Assembly: GCF_014204915.1 (NCBI RefSeq)
Contig: NZ_JACHMH010000001.1
Location: forward strand, 1,674,001-1,738,000
Source of the DNA: Crossiella cryophila
Lineage (GTDB): Bacteria; Actinomycetota; Actinomycetes; Mycobacteriales; Pseudonocardiaceae
Direction of reading: 5' to 3'
DNA length: 64,000 nt
Shown here piece by piece: positions 58,020 through 64,000 of this stretch (the first letter of the stretch is position 1; each line of letters begins with the position of its first letter). Position numbers and translations under genes: made by a program. The notes below the pieces were generated by a model. The model was not told the DNA's origin. It did not search any database and was given only the letters and a program-made list of their open reading frames with translations.

Positions 58020-59369
58020 GTGACGACCTACGCGGAACGTGAGCCGGAACAGTTAGACCGTTCGCCCAACGACTCCCCACCCCCGCGTAGCAGTCCATCC
58101 CCGGTACGGCGCAAGGGCATGTTCGCCTCCCTGCGCACCCGCAACTACCGCTACTTCGTCGCAGGCGCGAGTGTTTCGCTGATCGGCGTCTGGATGCAGC
58201 GGGTCGCCCAGGACTGGCTGGTCCTGGATCTCTCGCACGGCAGCGCGGTCGCGCTCGGCATCGCGGCCGCCCTGCAGTTCGCGCCCACCCTGGTGCTCTC
58301 GCTGTGGGCTGGCGTGCTCGCCGACCGGATGGACAAGCGCAAGCTGCTGATCGGCCTGCAGACCGCGATGGGCCTGTGCGCGCTGGCACTGGGCCTGCTG
58401 GTGGTCACCGGCGCCGCGCAGCTCTGGCACGTCTACGCGCTCTGCCTGGCGCTGGGCTGTTTCACCGCGGTGGAGACGCCGGTGCGGCAGTCCTTCGTGG
58501 TGGAGATGGTCGGCAAGGACCAGGTGACCAACGCGGTCGCGCTGAACTCGATGAACTTCAACATGGCCCGGATCACCGGCCCGGCCATCGCCGGCGTGCT
58601 GATCACCCTGATCGGCACCGGCTGGGTGTTCCTGCTCAACGCGGCCACCTTCGTCGCGGTCATCCTCGGCCTGTTCCTGATGAACCCGGCCCAGCTGCAC
58701 CGCAGCCCGCCGGTGCCCCGCGCCAAGGGCCAGCTGCGCGAGGGCCTGCGCTACGTGCGCGGCCGCAAGGACCTGGTCGTGGTGATGGTGCTGGTGTTCT
58801 TCGTCAGCACCTTCGGCCTCAACTTCAGCACCACGCTGGCGGTGGTGGCGCGCAACGTCTTCCAGCGCGACGCCGACGGCTACGGCCTGCTCTCCACCCT
58901 GCTGGCGGCGGGCACCTTCCTCGGCGCGCTGCTGGCCGCCCGGCGCAGCACCAAGGGCAAGCCGCGGCTGCGGGTGATGATCGGCGGCGCGATCGTCTTC
59001 GGGATCCTGGAGATCGTGGTCGGGCTGATGCCCACCTTCACCGCGCTGGGGCTGATGCTGATCCCCACCGGCATCGCCGTGATGACGTTCACAACCACGG
59101 CCAACTCCACCGTCCAGCTGGCCGTCCGGCCGGACATGCGTGGGCGGGTGATGGGCCTGTACATGCTGGTCTTCCTGGGTGGCACCCCACTGGGCAGTCC
59201 GGTGATGGGGTGGGTCGCGCAGGAGTACGGGGGCCAGGCGCCGCTGCTGGTGGGCGGGATCGTGTCCCTGCTGGCCGCAATCGTGTGCGGAGCCGTTCTC
59301 GCAGGTCGCGGCGGTATCCGGCGGCCGGTCGGCCGATGGTCACGCTTTCGGGCAGGCCGTCGGGCTTGA
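58020..59369 (+). CDS. MFS exporter, EntS/multidrug type
   Basis: The 449-aa protein has twelve membrane segments and MFS motifs: NYRYFVAGASVSLIGVWMQRVAQDWLVL at the N-terminus, GVLADRMDKRKLL (motif A), and the linked RPDMRGRVMGLY in the second half. The group (DHA3/EntS) exports siderophores, macrolides or other drugs. GTG at 58020 is translationally coupled to marR. An iron box lies just 9 bp past the stop, but on the wrong side to control this gene directly. Confidence 0.88.
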   Translation: MTTYAEREPEQLDRSPNDSPPPRSSPSPVRRKGMFASLRTRNYRYFVAGASVSLIGVWMQRVAQDWLVLDLSHGSAVALGIAAALQFAPTLVLSLWAGVLADRMDKRKLLIGLQTAMGLCALALGLLVVTGAAQLWHVYALCLALGCFTAVETPVRQSFVVEMVGKDQVTNAVALNSMNFNMARITGPAIAGVLITLIGTGWVFLLNAATFVAVILGLFLMNPAQLHRSPPVPRAKGQLREGLRYVRGRKDLVVVMVLVFFVSTFGLNFSTTLAVVARNVFQRDADGYGLLSTLLAAGTFLGALLAARRSTKGKPRLRVMIGGAIVFGILEIVVGLMPTFTALGLMLIPTGIAVMTFTTTANSTVQLAVRPDMRGRVMGLYMLVFLGGTPLGSPVMGWVAQEYGGQAPLLVGGIVSLLAAIVCGAVLAGRGGIRRPVGRWSRFRAGRRA

Positions 59370-59377
59370 CTCGGGAG

Positions 59378-59396
59378 TGAAGTAAGCCTAACCTAA
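59378..59396 (+). promoter_or_regulatory. Iron-box (IdeR/DmdR/DtxR) consensus match with no protein gene downstream
   Basis: TGAAGTAAGCCTAACCTAA matches the IdeR/DtxR 19-bp pattern TWAGGTWAGSCTWACCTWA at 17 of 19 positions, with a perfect right half. The nearest plus-strand gene lies over 1 kb away, and sodA is convergent. It precedes the candidate small RNA at 59404. Confidence 0.7.
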
Positions 59397-59403
59397 GTCT
59401 TGT

Positions 59404-59488
59404 CCGCTTCGTGGTGGGAGCGGCAGTCAGTTCGGGAACAGAGTGAGGCCCCGGCTCCGCAAGGAGTCCGGGGCCTCACTCTTTCGGC
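59404..59488 (+). ncRNA. Candidate iron-regulated small RNA
   Basis: Between the iron box and the next coding region lies an approximately 85-nt stretch made of two hairpins: CCGCT (59404-59408) with AGCGG (59419-59423), then the strong terminator stem at 59441-59481 followed by TTTC. No start codon with a credible ribosome site or coding pattern is visible. The layout (regulated promoter, short structured body, intrinsic terminator) is that of a bacterial sRNA. Transcription start is estimated near 59404 from the overlap of box and -10. Confidence 0.45.
59441..59481. terminator. Strong bidirectional terminator between MFS/iron-box region and sodA
   Basis: GAGTGAGGCCCCGGCTCC (59441-59458) pairs with GGAGTCCGGGGCCTCACTC (59463-59481), with one unpaired base, around loop GCAA. 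Plus-strand continuation is TTTCGG. It can end sodA from the other side. Confidence 0.88.
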
Positions 59489-59536
59489 GACGTCAACTTG
59501 TCGGAGCATCCACCGCCGAAGTTCTGGGGGCTGCGA

Positions 59537-60160
59537 TCAGGGCAGCAGCAGGCCGTTCTTGCCTGCGCGGGCGTCCTCGAAGCGCTTGCCGACCTCGGCC
59601 CAGTCCACGATGTTCCACAGGGCGTTGATGTAGTCGGCCTTCACGTTGCGGTACTGCAGGTAGTACGCGTGCTCCCACACGTCGAAGACCACCAGGGGGG
59701 TGGTGGCGATCGACAGGTTGGAGTGGTGGTCCTTGAGCTGCTGGGTGATCAGCCGCTGACCGATCGGGTCCCAGGCCAGCACGCCCCAGCCGGAGCCCTG
59801 GATAGTGGTGGAGACGGCGTTGAGCTGGGCCCGCAGCTTGTCGAAGGAGCCGAACTCCTCATCGATTGCGGCGGCGAGTTCGCCGGTGGGCTTGTCCCCG
59901 CCGTTGGGCGAGAGGATCTTCCACCACACCACGTGCATGGCGTGCCCGGCCAGGTTGAAGGCCAGGGTGTGCTCCAGGCCCACGATCGAACCGAAGTCGC
60001 CCTTGTCCCGGGCCTCGGCGATCTTGTCCAGGGTGTCGTTGGTGCCCTTGACGTAGGCGGCGTGGTGCTTCGAGTGGTGCAGCTCGTTGATCTCGCCGCT
60101 GATCGCCGGCGCGAGCGCGGAGTAGTCGTAGTCCAGATCGGGCAGGACGTAGGCGCCCAT
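59537..60160 (-). CDS. sodA: Fe/Mn superoxide dismutase
   Basis: The 207-aa enzyme removes superoxide. Metal ligands His28, His76, Asp160 and His164 are all present (HHSKHHAAYV; AGHAMHVVWW; FDVWEHAYYLQY). The active-site Gln-type segment IQGSGWGVLAWD is intact, but iron versus manganese cannot be decided from sequence alone. ATG at 60160 follows GGGGAGG. It is convergent with the iron-box/sRNA candidate and shares its terminator, and divergent from the B12 operon. Confidence 0.95.
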   Translation of the reverse strand: MGAYVLPDLDYDYSALAPAISGEINELHHSKHHAAYVKGTNDTLDKIAEARDKGDFGSIVGLEHTLAFNLAGHAMHVVWWKILSPNGGDKPTGELAAAIDEEFGSFDKLRAQLNAVSTTIQGSGWGVLAWDPIGQRLITQQLKDHHSNLSIATTPLVVFDVWEHAYYLQYRNVKADYINALWNIVDWAEVGKRFEDARAGKNGLLLP

Positions 60161-60311
60161 CAAGAGCCTCCCCATGTGAATGGCAGTCAGTTCATGAGAG
60201 TGCTGTGCAACTACAACCTACTTGCAACAAGCCATGGTCACGAGTTGGGGTCAGCGGTTTGACCTGGCTTGTCCTGCCGGGTGAGCATCAGCGGCAGTAG
60301 TCCGAATGTTC

Positions 60312-60402
60312 GCCCTCAGGCAGGGGAAGCCGGTCGAAATCCGGCGCTGACCCGCAACGGTGGGCCGCTTCACGCGGTGAGCCCGAGTACCTGCCGAGGG
60401 TG
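60312..60402 (+). ncRNA. Cobalamin riboswitch upstream of the btuFCD-type operon
   Basis: The core matches the B12-box pattern: GGGGAAGCCGGT, AATCCGGCGCTGACCCGCAA (part), CGGTGAGCCCGAGTACCTGCC. CCCTC and GGCAGG on the 5' side pair with CCTGCC and GAGGG on the 3' side to close it. About 38 nt separate it from the start of the binding-protein gene; that gap would hold the expression platform. It senses adenosyl- or methylcobalamin and turns import off when B12 is plentiful. Confidence 0.92.
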
Positions 60403-60440
60403 CGATCACCGAACTCCGTCGAGGCTCGCGGAAGGTGTCC

Positions 60441-61418
60441 ATGAAGAAGTCGTTGCTCGCCGCTGTGTGCGTGCTCACGCTCTCGTTCTCGGCTTGTGGG
60501 AGTCCGGCGGCCACGCCGCAAACCCCGGCCGCGGCCGCACAGGAGATCGTCAACTGCGGCCGGACGCAGAAGTTCGACGGGACGCCCAAGCGGATCCTGA
60601 GCATGAACCAGCACGCCACCGAGGTGCTGGTGGCCCTTGGCGTGACCGACCGGATCGTGGGCACCGCCTACCCGGACACCCCGGACGTGCCTGCGGCCAT
60701 CGCCACCGAGTACGCCAAGGTCAAGACCATCTCGCAGAAGTACCCGACCCTGGAACAGCTCCTGGGCACCGAGCCGGACCTGGTGGTCGGCGGCTACGCC
60801 AGCGCCTTCGCCGAGAAGGACGGCCGCGGCCGGGACGCCCTGGAGGCCAAGGGGATCCGCACCTTCCTGCTCTCGGAGAACTGCCCGGACGCCACCGCGG
60901 GTATCGGCACCTACACCGATGACCTCGGCGTGCTCGGCCGGGTACTCGGCGCGACCGAGGCGGCCGCGAAGCTGATCGGGGAGACCACCAGGGCGGTGGA
61001 CGAGGTGACCGCCAAGGTCGCCGCCGCGAACAGGCCCGCGGTGCCGGTGTTCTTCTACGACAGCGGCGAACAGGCCCCGTTCACCGTCGGCGGGCGCGGG
61101 CTGGGCAACGACCTGGCCAAGCGGGCGGGTGGCCGCAACATCTTCGCCGACGTGCCCAAGGTCTTCGGCGACGCCAGCTGGGAACAGGTCGGCGAACGCG
61201 CGCCCGAGGTGATCGTGCTGGTGGACTACCTCGGCGACAACGGCGGCGTGGACGCCAAACGCCGCTTCCTCGAAGCTCATCCGCTGGCCTCGGCCACCCC
61301 GGCGGTGCGGAACAAGCGGTTCGTCACGCTCACCCTGCCCGACCTGATCGAAGGCATCCGGCTGCCCCCGGCGCTGCGCACGCTCACCGCCGGGCTGCAC
61401 CCGGACCTGGCCAAGTGA
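60441..61418 (+). CDS. btuF: Cobalamin-type ABC transporter substrate-binding lipoprotein (BtuF-like)
   Basis: The 325-aa protein has a lipoprotein signal (MKKSLLAAVCVLTLSFSACGS) and a class III periplasmic-binding fold (FecB/BtuF): KRILSMNQHATEVLVALGV, YPTLEQLLGTEPDLVVGG, and a conserved C-terminal DYLGDNG. The cobalamin riboswitch upstream assigns corrinoid as the likely ligand, since the fold alone also serves siderophores. ATG at 60441 has GGAAGG at 60430-60435; GTG at 60435 is an alternative. It overlaps the permease gene by 4 bp. Confidence 0.88.
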   Translation: MKKSLLAAVCVLTLSFSACGSPAATPQTPAAAAQEIVNCGRTQKFDGTPKRILSMNQHATEVLVALGVTDRIVGTAYPDTPDVPAAIATEYAKVKTISQKYPTLEQLLGTEPDLVVGGYASAFAEKDGRGRDALEAKGIRTFLLSENCPDATAGIGTYTDDLGVLGRVLGATEAAAKLIGETTRAVDEVTAKVAAANRPAVPVFFYDSGEQAPFTVGGRGLGNDLAKRAGGRNIFADVPKVFGDASWEQVGERAPEVIVLVDYLGDNGGVDAKRRFLEAHPLASATPAVRNKRFVTLTLPDLIEGIRLPPALRTLTAGLHPDLAK

Positions 61419-62446
61419 CCAGGTTCCCCCTCGGCCTGACCCTGCTGCTCGGCTTCCTGACCCTGCTCGGCGCCGCCAGCCTGGCCCTGTCCTTCGGGTC
61501 GGTGGCGGTGCCGGTCGGGCAGGTCTGGCGGATCCTGCTGCACTGGGCCGCGCCCGGCCTGGTCGAGGTCGACTGGACCCCGGTGCGGGCCACCATCATC
61601 CGCGAGTCCCGGCTGCCAAGGGTGGTGCTCGCGGTGCTGGTCGGCGCGGCGCTCGCGCTGGCCGGGGCGGTGGCCCAGGTGGTCACCCGCAACCCGCTCG
61701 CTGACCCGTACCTGCTGGGCGTCAACTCCGGGGCCGGGTTCTTCGTGGCCGTGGTGCTGGTGCTGGGCATCGGCGCCGGCGTGCTCGGCGCGGCCACCGT
61801 GCCGATCGCGGCCTTCCTTGGCGCGCTGGTGGCGTTGCTGCTGGTGCTCACGGTGGCCGGGCGGTTCGGCTCGGTGACCGCGCTGGTGCTCGGCGGACTC
61901 GGCGTGGCGCAGATCTTCGGTGCGGGCATCCTGATGGTGATCTTCCTGGCGGCCAAGGGCGATCAGGCCAAGCAGGTGTTGTTCTGGCTCAGCGGCGGGC
62001 TCGGCGACGCCCGCTGGGAGAGCATGGTCGTGCCGGGCGTGGTGCTCGTGCTGGCACTGGCCGCGGGCATGGCGGTCGGGCGCTGGCTCAACCTGCTCTC
62101 CGCGGGCGATGACGGGGCCGCCGCACTCGGCGTTGACCCGAAGAAACTGCGGCTGCTGGCCCTGATCGGGGTCGCGCTGCTGGCGGGTACCTCGGTCACG
62201 GTGGCAGGCGGCATCGCCTTCGTCGGACTGATCATCCCGCAGGCGGCCGCGTTCCTGGTGGGCGCGGACGCCCGGCGGCTGCTGCCGGTGGCCGCGCTGC
62301 TCGGCGGGGTGTTCCTGGTCGCGGCGGACCTGCTGGCCAGGGTGGTGATCGCGCCGCTGGAGATCCCGGTCGGCGCGGTCACCTCCTCGGTGGGCGGGGT
62401 GGTGTTCCTGGTGATGCTCTACCGGCGGCGGGGGAGGGCGGCATGA
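61415..62446 (+). CDS. btuC: ABC transporter permease, FecCD/BtuC family
   Basis: The 343-aa protein has 9-10 membrane helices and the BtuC signatures RLPRVVLAVLVGAALALAGAVAQ, NPLADPYLLGVNSGAGFF, and GIAFVGLIIPQAAAFLVG (coupling-helix region facing the ATPase). It forms the channel for the B12 importer, dimerising in the membrane. GTG at 61415 overlaps the btuF stop, and the stop overlaps the ATPase start, so the three genes are one coupled operon under the riboswitch. Confidence 0.92.
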   Translation: MTRFPLGLTLLLGFLTLLGAASLALSFGSVAVPVGQVWRILLHWAAPGLVEVDWTPVRATIIRESRLPRVVLAVLVGAALALAGAVAQVVTRNPLADPYLLGVNSGAGFFVAVVLVLGIGAGVLGAATVPIAAFLGALVALLLVLTVAGRFGSVTALVLGGLGVAQIFGAGILMVIFLAAKGDQAKQVLFWLSGGLGDARWESMVVPGVVLVLALAAGMAVGRWLNLLSAGDDGAAALGVDPKKLRLLALIGVALLAGTSVTVAGGIAFVGLIIPQAAAFLVGADARRLLPVAALLGGVFLVAADLLARVVIAPLEIPVGAVTSSVGGVVFLVMLYRRRGRAA

Positions 62447-63216
62447 GCGTGCGCACCGAAGGCGTGCGGGTGGCCCTTGGCGGCCGCATCGTGGTGGACG
62501 GCGTGGACCTCGAACTGGGTGCCGGTGAGGTGCTGGGACTGGTGGGGCCCAACGGTTCCGGCAAGACCTCGCTGCTGCGCACGCTGTACCGGGCACTGGC
62601 CCCGGCCGGCGGCGCGGTGCTGGTGGACGAGCGGCCGGTCGCCGGGTTCGGACGGCGGGAACTGGCCAGGACACTGGCCGCGACCACCCAGGAATCCGAG
62701 CACGCGGCCGCGCTGACCGTGACCGAGGTGGTCACCCAGGGCCGCACCTGCCACCGCGGCTGGCTGGAATCGCTGCGGGCCGATGACCACGCCGCGGTCG
62801 GCGAGGCGATCAAGCTGGCCGACCTGGAAGCCTTGCGGGACCGGGATGTCCGCACCCTCTCCGGTGGTGAACGGCAACGCGTCTCCATCGCCCGCGCACT
62901 CGCCCAGCAGCCCCGGATCCTGGTGCTGGACGAGCCGACCAACCACCTCGACCTGCGGCACCAGCTCGCCGTGCTGGAACTGCTGCGCGCCCGCGCGGGC
63001 GAGGGCCTGTCCGTGCTGCTCACCCTGCACGACCTGCGGCTGGCGGTGGAACACTGCGACCGCCTGGTGGTGCTCGAGGAGGGCAGGGTGGTCACCGCCG
63101 GACCGCCAGTGCGGGTGCTCACCGCGGACCTGCTCGCCGGGGTTTTCGGCGTGCGCGGTCAGCTCAGGGAGCTGGCCGACGGACGGTCCACAGTGGACAT
63201 AGCGGGCACGGTATGA
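62443..63216 (+). CDS. btuD: ABC transporter ATP-binding protein (BtuD/FecE type)
   Basis: The 257-aa ATPase shows Walker A GPNGSGKTS (near residue 36), Q-loop TQESEH, signature LSGGERQR, Walker B ILVLDEPTNHLD and H-loop TLHD, in family order. It powers the permease encoded upstream. ATG at 62443 overlaps the permease stop (ATGA). The C-terminal domain is short, as for FecE/BtuD importers. It ends 5 bp from the convergent regulator gene. Confidence 0.92.
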   Translation: MSVRTEGVRVALGGRIVVDGVDLELGAGEVLGLVGPNGSGKTSLLRTLYRALAPAGGAVLVDERPVAGFGRRELARTLAATTQESEHAAALTVTEVVTQGRTCHRGWLESLRADDHAAVGEAIKLADLEALRDRDVRTLSGGERQRVSIARALAQQPRILVLDEPTNHLDLRHQLAVLELLRARAGEGLSVLLTLHDLRLAVEHCDRLVVLEEGRVVTAGPPVRVLTADLLAGVFGVRGQLRELADGRSTVDIAGTV

Positions 63217-63221
63217 GCTGC

Positions 63222-64000
63222 CTAACCAAGTTCCTTGGCGAACTGGCGGATCAGGCGCAGCGAGTCCGTTGTGCTCAGCGCGCGTTCCAGGGCCTGGTCG
63301 AAGGCGGAGTCGAACTCGCGCAACCGCACCGGGTGGTCGAGGAGCGAGGTCGCGGTCACCGTCTCCTGCCACAGCAGCGCGGGCAGTCGCGGGCCGGGGA
63401 ACTCCAGCAGGTGGAACCCGCCGCCGCCGAGGGCGTGGAATGCCTCCGCGGTGAACGGCACCAGCCGGATGTCCACAGTGGACGGACGCTGCTCCACCAT
63501 CGCGGCCAGGTGCCGCAGTTGCGCGGCCAGCACCGCGCGGCCGCCGACCTGCTGGTGCAGCACGGCCTCGGTGACCACCGCGGTCAGCCGCAACGGGTCG
63601 GGGCCGTCCAGCCGGTGCTGGCGGATCAGCCGGGCCTCCAGGACCCGCTCGACGTCGGCCATCCGGATGTTCGGCCCGGCGCCGCGGATCACCGCGCGGG
63701 CGTAGTCCTCGGTCTGCAGCAGGGCCGGGATCAGTCCGCCGTCATAGGAGCGGATCGCGGCCGCGCCGTGTTCGTAGCCGAAGAAGCGCAGCGTGTCGTC
63801 GTTGAACAGCCCGCCGTAGCCCTGCCACCAGGACCGCTGCTCGGCGGCCGAACGCAGCTCGATCAGCCCGGCGTAGGACTCCTCGCTGAGCCGGTAGGCC
63901 TTGGCCAGCGCCTTCAACCGCACGTCGGTGATCTTCAGCTTCCCGCCCTCGACCCCGGAGACGTAGGGCTGGGTGAGCCGGGCGGCCTTGGCCGCGGCGA
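63222..64000 (-). CDS. XRE-family regulator with DUF5753 (5' end beyond the window)
   Basis: The minus-strand frame stays open from the right edge to the stop at 63222. The visible part begins inside the helix-turn-helix (AARLTQPYVSGVEGGKLKIT) and continues with a DUF5753 domain (YEHGAAAIRSYDGGLIPALLQTEDYARAVI; VDIRLVPFTAEAFHALGGGGFHLLEFPG; LWQETVTATSLLD). These proteins are abundant in streptomycetes and relatives, usually paired with a small DUF397 protein; none is visible here because the upstream part is missing. The N-terminus and start codon cannot be given. Convergent with btuD. Confidence 0.85.
   Translation of the reverse strand, partial: AAAKAARLTQPYVSGVEGGKLKITDVRLKALAKAYRLSEESYAGLIELRSAAEQRSWWQGYGGLFNDDTLRFFGYEHGAAAIRSYDGGLIPALLQTEDYARAVIRGAGPNIRMADVERVLEARLIRQHRLDGPDPLRLTAVVTEAVLHQQVGGRAVLAAQLRHLAAMVEQRPSTVDIRLVPFTAEAFHALGGGGFHLLEFPGPRLPALLWQETVTATSLLDHPVRLREFDSAFDQALERALSTTDSLRLIRQFAKELG

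Noticed and set aside
58020-59369. Iron box as regulator of the MFS exporter
   Set aside because: The box lies after the stop codon of the MFS gene, and that gene is coupled to marR upstream. It cannot control it from this side in a normal way.
1-64000. CRISPR arrays, tRNA or rRNA genes, insertion sequences, prophage or integrase genes
   Set aside because: Looked for regular spaced repeats, cloverleaf-type tails, transposase motifs and terminal inverted repeats with a transposase; none was found by eye. A tRNAscan, CRISPR and ISfinder search would settle this.

Overview
The window is high-GC actinobacterial DNA with dense gene packing, many GTG starts, ATGA/GTGA-type stop-start overlaps and C- or G-ending codons. 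A conservon (cvnABCD), AfsR/SARP-type regulators, a LysM-bearing RpfA, an SSI-type protease inhibitor and a backbone that follows the mycobacterial ercc3-Rv0862c-Rv0863-moaC2-mog-moaE2-rpfA-moaD2-moaA2 ... cspB ... Rv0875c-Rv0876c-Rv0877 ... Rv0880 order suggest a mycelial actinomycete, most likely Pseudonocardiales. That placement is inference. No tRNA, rRNA, CRISPR array, transposase or phage gene was seen.

Layout. 0-6 kb: a PaaX-family regulator (cut by the left edge) divergent from a membrane-anchored alpha/beta hydrolase across a symmetric operator, a large unassigned protein with a HEPN-like R-x4-H motif, a secreted GH75 chitosanase, and the XPB/Ercc3 helicase. 6-13 kb: a tripartite tricarboxylate transporter cluster in the order C-B-A-C-A (second B missing), then an orphan SsuA/NMT1-type binding lipoprotein. 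13-19 kb: a cvnA-B-C-D conservon and a repetitive secreted protein. 19-26 kb: the Rv0862c-like helicase-associated protein, a 61-aa protein, malic enzyme, moaC, a mogA-moaE fusion, and rpfA behind a c-di-AMP (ydaO) riboswitch and a CRP/GlxR-like site. 26-35 kb: a secreted GDPD-like protein, two overlapping SARP-NB-ARC-TPR regulators, then moaD and moaA, which complete the molybdenum cofactor set. 35-45 kb: small metabolic genes (HAD phosphatase, MDMPI-fold protein, acyl-CoA synthetase, SSI inhibitor, PhzF, Gfo/Idh, SRPBCC, MmyB-type regulator) and a tetR-R2lox operon. 45-58 kb: CspB-like protein, DUF2771 lipoprotein, MFS protein, glutaminyl cyclase, DUF3027, an Hsp90/sacsin-like ATPase, DUF2530, a purine permease, a copper-radical oxidase with lectin tail, and MarR plus MFS. 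58-64 kb: an orphan iron box with a candidate small RNA, Fe/Mn superoxide dismutase, a cobalamin riboswitch with a btuFCD-type ABC operon, and an XRE/DUF5753 regulator cut by the right edge.

How the parts fit. The Moco genes are split over about 11 kb because a GDPD gene and the SARP pair sit between rpfA and moaD. B12 uptake is under direct riboswitch control. RpfA appears to have both c-di-AMP and CRP/GlxR-family inputs. Several genes have a TANNNT -10 element 6-9 nt before the start codon and no Shine-Dalgarno sequence, so leaderless transcription looks common here. The least ordinary signals are a roughly 166-nt imperfect hairpin between the MFS and DUF2771 genes whose transition differences all point the same way, an iron box that faces no protein gene, and an abrupt codon-usage change inside the second SARP gene.
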